Shown here: piece by piece, positions 39,212-46,105 of the stretch
Numbering within the stretch: position 1 is the first letter of the stretch
How the letters are laid out: each line of letters starts with the position of its first letter
NCBI GenBank assembly: GCA_030528325.1
Contig: JAUMZD010000023.1
Span: 1-46,105 of the forward strand
Origin: Lautropia sp.
GTDB lineage: Bacteria; Pseudomonadota; Gammaproteobacteria; Burkholderiales; Burkholderiaceae_E
Reading direction: 5' to 3'
Length of the DNA: 46,105 bases
The notes under the pieces: generated by a model
Told to the model about the DNA's origin: nothing
Database searches by the model: none
Seen by the model: the letters and a program-made list of their open reading frames with translations, nothing else
Program-made: the position numbers and the translations under genes

Positions 39212-39967
39212 ATGTCCATCCTGCCCCCTCCCCGTCATCGTTCCCATGACTGCTCGCGCCACCGTTCGCATGGCCTCGGCAGCCTGCTGCTCGCCGCCGC
39301 CCTGCTGAGCGCCGTCACGGCTCCGGCGCTGGCCGCCGACAAGCCCGCCAGCGCACAGGCCGAACTGAGCGCCACCGTCAGCAGGATGGTGCGCAACGAC
39401 CAGATGATCGTGCAGCTCGCCACCTCGCAGCGCGGCCAGTCAATCGAAACGCTCAACGCCACCGTCATCAGAACCATCAACGAGGCCCTGGCCCAGACCC
39501 GCAACCAGCGTGGTGTCCGGGCCCGGGCCGGCAACATCAGCACCTCGCCCGAATGGAACAGGGACGGCGAGCGCAGCGGCTGGCAGGTGCGAGGCACCCT
39601 GGTGCTGGAAGGCGACGACATCCCGGCCGTCAGCAAGCTGGCCGGCCAGCTCGCCACCCGGCTGCAGCTGGAGAGCGTCGGCTATCAGCTGAGCGAGGCC
39701 CGCCGTCAGGAAGAGGAGAACAAGCTGCTGCAATCGGCCGCCAACGCCTTCAAGACCCGTGCGCTCGCCACCACCATCGCCTTCGGCTATGACAACTACA
39801 CCATCAGAACCCTGAACATCGCCACCGGCGCCGACGGCCACCATCGCCCCCAGCCCGTCATGCTGGAAGCCCGCTCAGCCAACGCCGAAAGCGCCCCGAG
39901 TCTGCCAACCGAAAGCGGTGAAACCGCCGTCAGCATCACCGCCCGGGGCACTGTCGAACTACGCTGA
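39212..39967 (+). CDS. SIMPL-domain (DUF541) periplasmic protein
   Basis: A 251-residue protein with a signal peptide (hydrophobic residues about 22-40, cleavage likely after ALAA) and a SIMPL/DUF541 domain. Family features include the early AQAELSATVSRMVRNDQM and WQVRGTLVLEGDDIPAVSKL, and the C-terminal AVSITARGTVELR. The function is unknown; relatives are periplasmic and are linked with stress protection. It is 15 bases downstream of the envZ-type gene, which suggests envelope-related co-regulation. Confidence 0.8.
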   Translation: MSILPPPRHRSHDCSRHRSHGLGSLLLAAALLSAVTAPALAADKPASAQAELSATVSRMVRNDQMIVQLATSQRGQSIETLNATVIRTINEALAQTRNQRGVRARAGNISTSPEWNRDGERSGWQVRGTLVLEGDDIPAVSKLAGQLATRLQLESVGYQLSEARRQEEENKLLQSAANAFKTRALATTIAFGYDNYTIRTLNIATGADGHHRPQPVMLEARSANAESAPSLPTESGETAVSITARGTVELR

Positions 39968-40089
39968 CCCTACAGCCTGCGCCCTGCCCGGCAGCCCCGT
40001 CCGCGGAGCAGCCCCCCATCCAACCGGAACGCCCCGGCCCGGCCAGCGCGCCGGCCGGGCTACCGACCCAGCCCACGCCACCACTGCCC

Positions 40090-41556
40090 ATGAACCTGCA
40101 TGACCCTGCCCTCGAACCCCTGTCGGTTGCCAGACACATCCTGCTGGAACCCTACGGCCTCGACGAACGTGACCTGAACCAGTCCATCGCCCGCATCTTC
40201 GAGCACCGCGTCGACTATGCCGACCTGTACTTCCAGTACACCCGCAGCGAAGGCTGGAGCCTCGACGAAGGCATCGTGAAGTCCGGCAGTTTCTCCATTG
40301 GCCAGGGCGTCGGTGTGCGTGCCGTCTGCGGCGACCGCTCGGCCTTCGCCTACTCGGACGAAATCAGCGCCGATGCGCTGGCCTCGGCCGCCGACGCCAC
40401 CCGCACCATCGCCCGTGCCGGCAAGAGTGCCCGCTCCCGTGTCTCAAGTGGCTCGGGCGGTGCCCTTCAGCCCCATCGCCTCTACCCGATGAGCAACCCG
40501 ATCGCCTCGCTGGAATCGGCCGAAAAGGTGGCTTTGCTGCACCGCATCGAGGCCTATGCCCGCCGCAAGGATCCGCGCGTCACGCAGGTGATGGTCGGGC
40601 TGGCAGCCGAACACGATGTCGTCATGGTCATGCGCTCGGACGGCGTGATGGCGGCCGATGTCCGCCCGCTCGTGCGCGCCTCGGTCCAGGTCATCGTGGA
40701 ACAGAATGGCCGGCGTGAACAGGGCTATGCCGGTGGCGGCGGCCGCTTCGACCTCGATTACTTCTCGGACGAACGCGTCTACGCCTATGTGGATGAAGCC
40801 GTGCGTCAGGCCCTCGTCAACCTCGAATCCCGCCCGGCGCCGGCCGGCATGCTCAGCGTCGTGCTGGGCCCCGGCTGGCCCGGCGTGCTGCTGCACGAAG
40901 CCGTCGGCCACGGCCTCGAAGGCGACTTCAACCGCAAGAAATCCTCCGTCTTCGCCGGGCGCATCGGCGAGCGCGTCGCCGCCAAAGGCGTGACCGTGCT
41001 CGACGACGGAACCCTCAAGGATCGGCGTGGCTCACTCAACGTCGACGACGAAGGCAACCCGACCCAATGCAACGTGCTGATCGAGGACGGCATCCTGAAA
41101 GGCTACCTGCAGGACTCGCTCAACGCCCGCCTGATGAAGACCGCCGTCACCGGCAACGGCCGGCGCGAGTCCTTCGCCCATCTGCCCATGCCCCGCATGA
41201 CCAACACCTACATGCTGGGCGGCGACAAGGATCCGGCCGAGATCCTCGCCTCGCTCGACCGTGGCCTCTATGCCGTCAACTTCGGCGGCGGCCAGGTCGA
41301 CATCACGAACGGCAAGTTCGTGTTCTCGGCCTCCGAAGCCTACTGGGTCGAAAACGGCAGGATCCAGTACCCGGTCAAGGGCGCCACGATCATCGGCAAC
41401 GGCCCCGATGCGCTCACCCGCGTCACGATGATCGGCAACGACCTCGAACTCGACCCCGGCATCGGCGTCTGCGGCAAGGACGGCCAGAGCGTGCCGGTCG
41501 GCGTCGGCCAGCCCACGCTGCGCATCGAGGGGCTCACCGTCGGCGGCACCGCCTGA
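40090..41556 (+). CDS. tldD: Metalloprotease TldD
   Basis: A 488-residue protein of the TldD/PmbA family, which with TldE forms a heteromeric zinc protease that trims peptides such as microcin precursors and CcdA. The zinc motif HEAVGH is at residues 269-274 (His269, Glu270, His273), followed by GLEGDFNRKKSSVFAGRIG. The C-terminal part has IQYPVKGATIIGNGPDAL and CGKDGQSVPVGVGQPTLRI, both typical of TldD. The partner gene tldE/pmbA is not in the window. It follows the SIMPL gene by about 120 bases. Confidence 0.95.
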   Translation: MNLHDPALEPLSVARHILLEPYGLDERDLNQSIARIFEHRVDYADLYFQYTRSEGWSLDEGIVKSGSFSIGQGVGVRAVCGDRSAFAYSDEISADALASAADATRTIARAGKSARSRVSSGSGGALQPHRLYPMSNPIASLESAEKVALLHRIEAYARRKDPRVTQVMVGLAAEHDVVMVMRSDGVMAADVRPLVRASVQVIVEQNGRREQGYAGGGGRFDLDYFSDERVYAYVDEAVRQALVNLESRPAPAGMLSVVLGPGWPGVLLHEAVGHGLEGDFNRKKSSVFAGRIGERVAAKGVTVLDDGTLKDRRGSLNVDDEGNPTQCNVLIEDGILKGYLQDSLNARLMKTAVTGNGRRESFAHLPMPRMTNTYMLGGDKDPAEILASLDRGLYAVNFGGGQVDITNGKFVFSASEAYWVENGRIQYPVKGATIIGNGPDALTRVTMIGNDLELDPGIGVCGKDGQSVPVGVGQPTLRIEGLTVGGTA

Positions 41557-41559
41557 GCA

Positions 41560-41594
41560 CCTGGGAGCTTGGGCGGCAGGAAAGTCGCGGGCTC
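41560..41594 (+). repeat. Family A element, truncated left arm at the tldD stop
   Basis: CTGG then GAGCTTGGGCGGCAGGAA and AGTCGCGGGCTC, starting 4 bases after the tldD stop and cut off where the next full copy begins. Confidence 0.75.
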
Positions 41595-41763
41595 CTAGGA
41601 GCTTGGGCGTTAGGAATCGCGAAGGCGAAAATCGGCCCCGCCGAGCACAGTGTGTGCCCGATTCGCCCCCCCATAGCCGGCGCCATGGGGCAGGAAGCGG
41701 GTGCAAAATGGGCCGGCGCGGCCGATTTGCAGCCCGCGATTTTCCTACCGCCCAAACTCCTAA
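41595..41763 (-). mobile_element. Family A palindromic element, full copy, reverse orientation
   Basis: A 161-bp element (41599-41759) with CTAG on the left and CTAA on the right. The right arm comes first, so it is inverted relative to 2994-3154. The apical hairpin is CCCCATAGC (41669-41677) and GCCATGGGG (41682-41690); on the element's own sense strand the odd pair is G-U. Confidence 0.8.
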
Positions 41764-41773
41764 GGCTGCTACC

Positions 41774-41796
41774 GCCCCGGGAATACCCGGGGCTTT
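41774..41796 (+). terminator. GC-rich hairpin between family A copy and the aroG leader
   Basis: GCCCCGGG (41774-41781) and CCCGGGGC (41786-41793) form a perfect 8-bp stem with an AATA loop and TTT after it. It probably ends tldD transcription, so aroG needs its own promoter in 41797-41848. Confidence 0.65.
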
Positions 41797-41812
41797 CCCC
41801 GGCAACCGCCGC

Positions 41813-41842
41813 TTTACAGCCACCGCCCATTGAGGCTACATT
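41813..41842 (+). promoter_or_regulatory. Candidate aroG leader promoter
   Basis: TTTACA (41813-41818) and TACATT (41837-41842) are 18 bases apart. If used, transcription would begin almost at the leader ATG, giving a nearly leaderless message, so this is a weak call. Confidence 0.25.
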
Positions 41843-41848
41843 TACCGC

Positions 41849-41929
41849 ATGCTTTCTCAGTACCCCTTCTTTTTTGGCAGCTTTTGGCGCGATTCCGCTG
41901 GCGGAATGGCTCGGCAAGCTGTTGTCTGA
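41849..41929 (+). CDS. Aromatic leader peptide of the aroG attenuator
   Basis: A 26-codon reading frame whose residues 5-13 read YPFFFGSFW: one Tyr, four Phe and one Trp, far above chance. It ends at TGA 41927-41929, about 25 bases before a U-tailed terminator and 190 bases before the aroG start. This matches the design of pheL-like leader peptides: a ribosome that stalls on Phe/Tyr/Trp codons changes the folding of the downstream RNA. Two further segments of the attenuator overlap its last codons. A GAGG lies 13 bases before the ATG, a long spacing. Confidence 0.75.
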   Translation: MLSQYPFFFGSFWRDSAGGMARQAVV

Positions 41930-41990
41930 AGACCTCTGAGAACATCACCCGAGAAACCGTCAGTGCAGATGCCCTGGCGGTTTTTTTATT
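41892..41990 (+). promoter_or_regulatory. Attenuator of aroG: protector, antiterminator and terminator
   Basis: Three exclusive stems are visible. Protector: ATTCCG (41892-41897) with CGGAAT (41902-41907). Antiterminator: CGCTGGCGG (41896-41904) with CCGTCAGTG (41957-41965), nine pairs with two G-U. Terminator: AACCGTCAG (41955-41963) with CTGGCGGTT (41974-41982), followed by TTTTTATT. The heptamer CTGGCGG occurs both in the leader and in the terminator arm, so both compete for CCGTCAG. A ribosome stalled on the Phe/Trp codons would break the protector and favour read-through; one reaching the stop would favour termination. Confidence 0.75.
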
Positions 41991-42115
41991 GTCCGGGCAT
42001 CCGCCGACCCTTCTCATGGCAGCGCTGACCACACGGTTCTGCCCGCCCGAACCGGGGCATCACTGTCGAGAATTTTCTTTCCCATACCTGTCTTCAACGT
42101 ATCAGGATCGCTCTC

Positions 42116-43186
42116 ATGACTTCCCCGCAAACCGACGACCTCCGCATCCTCGCCACCAAGGAACTGGCGCCCCCCACCCACCTGATCCGCGAATTTCCCG
42201 TCAGCGAAGCCGTCGGCCACACGGTCGCCAACGCCCGAAACGCCATCCACCGCATCCTGCACGGCATGGACGATCGGCTCCTCGTCGTCATCGGCCCCTG
42301 TTCCATCCACGACCCCATCGCCGGCCGCGAATACGCCCGTCGCCTGCTGGAACAGCGTGAGCAATACAAGGATCGCCTCGAAATCGTCATGCGCGTCTAC
42401 TTCGAGAAGCCCCGCACCACCGTCGGCTGGAAAGGCCTGATCAACGACCCCAGCCTCGATGGCAGCTTCGACATCAACCGGGGCCTGCGCGTCGCCCGCG
42501 AACTGCTGCTCGACATCAACGCGATGGGCATGCCGGCCGGCTCCGAGTACCTCGACATGATCACCCCCCAGTACATCGCCGACCTGATCGCCTGGGGGGC
42601 CATCGGCGCCCGCACCACCGAATCGCAGGTACACCGCGAACTGGCCTCGGGCCTGTCATGCCCCGTCGGCTTCAAGAACGGCACCGACGGCAACGTCCGC
42701 ATCGCGCTCGACGCCATCAAGGCCTCCTCCCAGCCGCACCACTTCCTGTCCGTCACCAAGGGTGGGCACTCCGCCATCGTCTCCACCAGCGGCAACGAAG
42801 ACTGTCACATCATCCTGCGTGGCGGCAAGGCCCCGAACTACGACCGGGCCAGTATCGAAGCCGTCTGCCGCGAAGCCGGCAATGCCGCCCTCGCCTGCCG
42901 CCTGATGATCGACTGCTCGCACGGCAACAGCCAGAAGAACCACGAAAACCAGATCAAGGTCTGCCAGGAGGTCTGCGACCAGCTCTCCGATGGCGAAAGC
43001 CGGATCTTCGGCGTGATGGTGGAAAGCAACCTCGAAGCCGGCCGCGAAGACCTGATCGCCGGCAAGGCCCCCACCTACGGCCGCAGCATCACCGACGCCT
43101 GCATCGGCTGGGACAGCACCATGGAACTGCTCGCCATGCTGGCTGACGGCGTCTCCGAACGCCGCGTGGCCCTGGGCCGTCACTGA
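42116..43186 (+). CDS. aroG: DAHP synthase, class I (first step of aromatic synthesis)
   Basis: A 356-residue 3-deoxy-D-arabino-heptulosonate 7-phosphate synthase, condensing phosphoenolpyruvate and erythrose 4-phosphate. Clear motifs are VIGPCSIHDP, MRVYFEKPRTTVGWKGLINDP in parts, PVGFKNGTDGN, FLSVTKGG and MIDCSHGNSQK. These are typical of the AroF/AroG/AroH type, which is feedback-inhibited by one aromatic amino acid; the symbol aroG is chosen by general similarity and the inhibitor is not certain. AGGAT precedes the ATG at 42116. A leader peptide with attenuator lies upstream, with Phe codons most frequent, suggesting phenylalanine-responsive control. Confidence 0.93.
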   Translation: MTSPQTDDLRILATKELAPPTHLIREFPVSEAVGHTVANARNAIHRILHGMDDRLLVVIGPCSIHDPIAGREYARRLLEQREQYKDRLEIVMRVYFEKPRTTVGWKGLINDPSLDGSFDINRGLRVARELLLDINAMGMPAGSEYLDMITPQYIADLIAWGAIGARTTESQVHRELASGLSCPVGFKNGTDGNVRIALDAIKASSQPHHFLSVTKGGHSAIVSTSGNEDCHIILRGGKAPNYDRASIEAVCREAGNAALACRLMIDCSHGNSQKNHENQIKVCQEVCDQLSDGESRIFGVMVESNLEAGREDLIAGKAPTYGRSITDACIGWDSTMELLAMLADGVSERRVALGRH

Positions 43187-43266
43187 CGGACGAAGGCCGC
43201 AGAGAGCGGCCCGGCGACCGGGAAAGGCCGGCAATGCCAACCGGCGACCGGAGGAACACCAGGAGC

Positions 43267-43484
43267 CTGGGAGCTTGGGCGGTAGGAATCGCGAAAGCGA
43301 AAATCGGCCCCGCCGGGCACAGTTTGTGCCCGGCACCCCACACAGGCCGCCGGCCGGCGGCACCCGTCGCCTGCTCATCCGCTCCCGCCGGCCTGGCCCC
43401 CCAGCGACAGGCAGCATCGGCTGGATGGCGCCCCCTGCGCGGCCGGTTTTCAGCCCGCGACTTTCCTGCCGCCCAAGCTCCTGG
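43267..43484 (-). mobile_element. Family A palindromic element, full copy with divergent centre
   Basis: A 210-bp copy (43271-43480) with CTGG on both sides. The right arm comes first (GAGCTTGGGCGGTAGGAA), and it ends with GCAGCCCGCGACTTTCCTGC and the terminal repeat. The centre is longer than, and unlike, the other copies and lacks the CCCCAT hairpin. It begins about 80 bases after the aroG stop. No gene was seen in 43187-43605. Confidence 0.75.
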
Positions 43485-43605
43485 AGCCCGGGCAGCATAC
43501 CGCCACCCGCTCCGGGCAAATCTCCGGGCGGCAACCACGGCCACGGGACAGGCGCCCTGCCATGCCGGCAGTACCGGCAGCACCCTTGCCCCCCACGTCC
43601 TGCCC

Positions 43606-44211
43606 ATGGCCTCCTCGATCCAGACCCCTCATCCGTCCCTCGACCTCGATCTACTGGCCGCTACCGGCGCCGAGAGTTTCCGGCGTGCCGAAACCCGTGG
43701 CGGCTTCCACCTCGTCGCCCGGGGCTCGGGTCTGCACTTCGTCGACGACCTCCACGACCTGCTCTCCCATGCCGCCCTGTTCGCCGGCCTGAGCCTGGCC
43801 GACGTGCAGCTGCTGGGCAGCATCATGCGCGTCTACGAGGCGCCTGCCCAGCAGACCCTCATCCACGAAGGCGACCCGGGCGACTTCATGCTGCTGCTGA
43901 TGAGCGGCAGCATGGAAGTCGTGCGCGCCGACGAGCATGGCTTTCCCAACCGCATCGCCCTCGCCCATCCCGGTCAGACCCTCGGTGAAATGTCGATGAT
44001 CGACGGCATGCCCCGCTTCGCCTCCTGCCAGACCCTGACCCCCTGCCGGGTCGGCGTGCTCGGCCGCAAAGCCATGCTGACCCTGCTGCAGCGCGAAACC
44101 GCCCTCGGCAACAAGATCCTGCTGCGCCTCGTCAGCATGCTGTCCGAGCGCCTGCGCAGCACCACCGCCCGCCTCGTCGACTGCATGGAAGCGGGGCGGC
44201 TTCATCCATGA
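43606..44211 (+). CDS. Cyclic-nucleotide-binding domain protein without DNA-binding domain
   Basis: A 201-residue protein. Residues about 55-170 form a CRP-type cyclic nucleotide-binding domain: LFAGLSLADVQLLGSIM, IHEGDPGDFMLLLMSGSMEV, and the phosphate-binding cassette GEMSMIDGMPRFAS. The chain ends about 30 residues after the domain, in a helix, so the winged-helix DNA-binding domain of CRP is absent. It may bind cAMP or another ligand and act through a partner protein. The N-terminal 50 residues show no known domain. It stands alone; the start at 43606 follows a GC-rich repeat. Confidence 0.8.
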   Translation: MASSIQTPHPSLDLDLLAATGAESFRRAETRGGFHLVARGSGLHFVDDLHDLLSHAALFAGLSLADVQLLGSIMRVYEAPAQQTLIHEGDPGDFMLLLMSGSMEVVRADEHGFPNRIALAHPGQTLGEMSMIDGMPRFASCQTLTPCRVGVLGRKAMLTLLQRETALGNKILLRLVSMLSERLRSTTARLVDCMEAGRLHP

Positions 44212-44235
44212 GGATTCGGGCGCAGCCAGCACGCT

Positions 44236-44294
44236 CCAGGATCCTGGGCGGCAGGAATCGCGAAGACGAAAATCGACCGCCCAGGCGCCTGGCA
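44236..44294 (-). repeat. Family A element, internally deleted
   Basis: CCAG, GATCCTGGGCGGCAGGAATC and right-arm sequence to GAAAATCGA, joined directly to CCGCCCAGGCGC and CTGG. Only the two ends and part of one arm remain. Confidence 0.65.
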
Positions 44295-44308
44295 TTCCCC
44301 TCATTTAT

Positions 44309-44340
44309 TTGAGATACTTTGTATACCTTTTGTATCTCAC
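44309..44340 (+). promoter_or_regulatory. Inverted repeat operator before dinJ-yafQ
   Basis: GAGATAC (44311-44317) and GTATCTC (44332-44338) form a perfect inverted repeat around a central GTATAC. It lies 16 bases before the antitoxin start, in an AT-rich island, and fits an autorepression site for the DinJ/YafQ complex. Confidence 0.55.
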
Positions 44341-44353
44341 CCGCAGATTGACC

Positions 44354-44629
44354 ATGCCAAGCACGATGGTTCATGTCCGGTTGGACGAACAGACGAAAAC
44401 ACAGGCAGCGGCTGCGCTGGCCGACATGGGACTTACCCTCTCCGATGCCATCCGTGTCTTTCTGACCCGCGTCGCCGCAGACAAGGCGCTTCCCTTCGCC
44501 CTGAAAGTCCCCAATGCGGCCACCCTGACAGCCATGAGCGAAGCCGAGGAAATCATCCGCCATCACCAGGTGCAATTCGATACAGCGGAAGCCCTGATCG
44601 ATGACCTCAAGAAAAACAGCGCAGCATAA
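44354..44629 (+). CDS. dinJ: DinJ/RelB-family antitoxin
   Basis: A 91-residue protein with the RelB/DinJ ribbon-helix-helix N-terminus (MVHVRLDEQTKTQAAAALAD, then MGLTLSDAIRVFLTRVAADK). It neutralises the toxin encoded next and represses the operon as a complex. Its C-terminal half is the expected toxin-binding extension. The start at 44354 (MPSTMVHVRL) gives the family length; an earlier ATG at 44309 lies in the operator. It overlaps the toxin gene by 29 bases. The AT-rich upstream island suggests acquisition by transfer. Confidence 0.9.
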   Translation: MPSTMVHVRLDEQTKTQAAAALADMGLTLSDAIRVFLTRVAADKALPFALKVPNAATLTAMSEAEEIIRHHQVQFDTAEALIDDLKKNSAA

Positions 44630-44930
44630 GCGCGCAGCGCTTCCACGCGCTTCCAGCTACACCAAAAGCTTCCTCAAAGACTGGCAACGCCTGACCCATT
44701 CAGGCCGGTACGACATGAACCGCCTTACAGAAGCCATGATGCTACTGGTCAGGAATCAGGAGCCACTCTCTCCCGAATGGCTGAATCACTCCCTCACCGG
44801 CGACTGGGCCGGCTACGAGGAATGCCACATCGGAGGCGACTTCCTGCTCATCTACCGACTGGAAAAAAGCTCGAAGCACGAACTGATCGTCTTTGTACGG
44901 GCCGGCACCCACGCCGAACTGTTCAAATAG
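44601..44930 (+). CDS. yafQ: YafQ-family mRNA interferase toxin
   Basis: A 109-residue toxin that, in this family, cuts mRNA on the ribosome. Residues corresponding to the YafQ active site are all present: His63 (LNHSL), His76 (EECHIGGD), Asp80 and His104 (RAGTHAELF); the Trp next to the Asp is Phe81 here. It is about 17 residues longer at the N-terminus than E. coli YafQ (92), because the only clear start overlaps dinJ; a later non-ATG start is possible. Nothing suggests inactivation, so the module is probably functional. Confidence 0.9.
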   Translation: MTSRKTAQHKRAALPRASSYTKSFLKDWQRLTHSGRYDMNRLTEAMMLLVRNQEPLSPEWLNHSLTGDWAGYEECHIGGDFLLIYRLEKSSKHELIVFVRAGTHAELFK

Positions 44931-44937
44931 AGGTCAC

Positions 44938-45924
44938 TCACAACACCCGATGCGCCAGCGCCGGCAGACTCTGCCGTACCTCGGAGATCCGTGCCGTATC
45001 CAGCGTGCCCATCACCACCCCTTCGCCGGCAGGCAGCACCGACTGCACCTCGCCCCACGGATCGACCATCATCGAATGCCCCCAGGTTCGCCGGCCTGAC
45101 GGATGCGTTCCCCCTTGCGCCGACGCCAGCACATAGCACTGATTTTCCACCGCCCGGGCGCGCAGCAGCAGCCCCCAGTGCGCCTCACCTGTCGTGTACG
45201 TGAACGCCGCCGGCATCATGATCACATCCAGCGGCGACATCTGCCGGTACAGCTCCGGAAAACGCAGGTCATAGCAGACCGATAGCCCAAGCCGCAGTGA
45301 CCGAAGCCTTCCTGCCGCCTGCATCGACGCCTCATCCGCCGCACCGGCCAACGCGCCTGCCACGGCACCTTCCCCGTCAACACACGCCTGCCCCTGGCCC
45401 CCGCCCGCAGCCCCTGTCACGCCCACCGAGCCAGGCAGGCCAGCAGCACTGGCCACCGCATGGCCGATCCCGGCCTCATCCTCCCGGAACCACACATCGC
45501 ACACCACCGGCGTGCGCCCCGGATGAATGCTGCTCGACTCGTTGAACGATTCCTCTCCCTTCTGGAAACCGAACAGATGGATCTTGTCGTAACGCGCCAG
45601 CTGCCGCCCATCCGGCCCATAGACCAGTGAACTGTTCAGCACCTTGTGGCGCTTCGGTGAACGCAGCGGCACCGTGCCGCCCACCACCACCAGCGCATGC
45701 CGCCGGGCACAATCCGCCAGAAAATCCTGAAGCGGCCCTTCCTCGCCTTCCTGGATATCCACCTTGTCGGTATCCCGGTTGCCCATCAGACAGAAATACT
45801 CCGGCAACAGCACCAGCTGCGCCCCCTGTGCGGCCGCCTCGCCTACCAGCCGTTCCGCCACCGCCAGATTGGCATCCACCTCCGGCCCGGACACCATCTG
45901 CAGTGCCGCCATGCTCACTTTCAT
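44938..45924 (-). CDS. Nitrilase-superfamily C-N hydrolase (Nit/omega-amidase type) with insertion
   Basis: A 328-residue carbon-nitrogen hydrolase. The catalytic triad is Glu42 (VLLPEYF), Lys114 (RYDKIHLFGF) and Cys217 (SVCYDLRFPELYR), the pattern of Nit1/Nit2-type enzymes that clear deaminated glutathione or omega-amides. Relatives are about 270 residues; the excess is a Gly/Ala-rich insert of about 60 residues (roughly 147-208) just before the catalytic Cys strand. GGGAGAGA precedes the start at 45924. It is convergent with yafQ, with only 7 bases between their stops. In Burkholderiales this gene is often next to tldD. Confidence 0.88.
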   Translation of the reverse strand: MKVSMAALQMVSGPEVDANLAVAERLVGEAAAQGAQLVLLPEYFCLMGNRDTDKVDIQEGEEGPLQDFLADCARRHALVVVGGTVPLRSPKRHKVLNSSLVYGPDGRQLARYDKIHLFGFQKGEESFNESSSIHPGRTPVVCDVWFREDEAGIGHAVASAAGLPGSVGVTGAAGGGQGQACVDGEGAVAGALAGAADEASMQAAGRLRSLRLGLSVCYDLRFPELYRQMSPLDVIMMPAAFTYTTGEAHWGLLLRARAVENQCYVLASAQGGTHPSGRRTWGHSMMVDPWGEVQSVLPAGEGVVMGTLDTARISEVRQSLPALAHRVL

Positions 45925-45945
45925 CGCTCTCTCCCTGATCGGTTC

Positions 45946-45995
45946 CGGCGCGGCCGGTTTGCAGCCCGCGACTTTCCTGCCGCCCAGGCTCCTGC
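45946..45995 (-). repeat. Family A element, left arm, upstream of the nitrilase gene
   Basis: On the minus strand GAGCCTGGGCGGCAGGAA and AGTCGCGGGCTGCAAACCGG precede the nitrilase start by about 20 bases. The right arm is absent. 46024-46105 holds no gene that could be identified. Confidence 0.75.
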
Positions 45996-46105
45996 CCCGC
46001 ATTATGCGACGCAAGCCACGCATGGCATAAGCCCCGCCCCGGGTCAGCGCCCGCCAAACCCTCCCCTCCCGTTTGGGGGCCGCGGGCTGCCCCCCCGCCG
46101 TGCCC

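Noticed and set aside
46024..46105. Possible end of a minus-strand gene (such as yhdP) at the window edge
   Set aside because: All frames are Gly/Arg/Pro-rich and too short to identify; the sequence beyond the window is needed.

Overview
The window reads as chromosomal DNA of a GC-rich, Gram-negative bacterium. The gene content (PntB, GlcDEF, GcvHPT, RdgC, exonuclease I, TldD next to a class I DAHP synthase, a Nit-type hydrolase, OmpR/EnvZ- and BaeSR-like pairs) and the protein styles fit a betaproteobacterium of the order Burkholderiales. A Lautropia-like genus is only a guess. About 36 real protein genes can be supported. Most of the other long reading frames are antisense or frame shadows caused by high GC. 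No rRNA, tRNA or CRISPR was seen.

Layout. 1-311: end of pntB, then strong hairpin terminators. 615-2838 (minus): an antitoxin-like gene with only a stub of its toxin, two paralogous small membrane proteins and a MarC-type membrane protein. 3549-7603 (minus): glcD-glcE-glcF glycolate oxidase operon. 7929-12605 (plus): gcvH-gcvP-gcvT glycine cleavage genes, with a palindromic element between gcvH and gcvP. 12813-14042: SotB-type MFS exporter. 14178-17956 (minus): rdgC, then a BaeR/BaeS-like two-component pair. 18157-20381: a DUF1615-like lipoprotein and an Rpn/PD-(D/E)XK family protein. 20744-22938 (minus): dps and a D-lactate dehydrogenase-like flavoprotein. 23268-28463 (plus): overlapping lldD-sbcB-glgB. 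28697-32085 (minus): two BMP-family binding proteins and a lipoate-protein ligase-like gene. 32388-36269: cysK (plus), then TSUP permease, ArgE-like peptidase and a SAM methyltransferase-like gene (minus). 36972-41556 (plus): OmpR/EnvZ-like pair, SIMPL-domain protein, tldD. 41849-43186: aromatic leader peptide, attenuator and aroG-type DAHP synthase. 43606-44930: a cyclic-nucleotide-domain protein and a DinJ/YafQ toxin-antitoxin module. 44938-45924 (minus): nitrilase-family hydrolase.

Two things stand out. First, aroG is preceded by a complete-looking transcription attenuator: a 26-codon leader peptide with an aromatic run (YPFFFGSFW), a protector hairpin, an antiterminator and a U-tailed terminator that compete for the same bases. 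Second, the intergenic DNA is littered with short, transposase-less palindromic elements of at least three families (called A, B and C here). They sit between 4-bp CTAG/CCAG/CTGG-like flanks and so look like MITEs mobilised by an IS5-type transposase elsewhere. About 14 full or partial copies of family A are visible. One of them supplies the stop codon of a gene, one lies directly before the aroG control region, and a family B copy splits the gcv genes.

Metabolically the window is rich in 2-hydroxyacid oxidation (GlcDEF, a Dld-like enzyme, LldD), links glycolate/glyoxylate to glycine cleavage, and contains cysteine and aromatic amino acid synthesis. Several proteins carry unusual low-complexity additions: the GlgB tail, the BaeS-like sensor domain and an insertion in the nitrilase.
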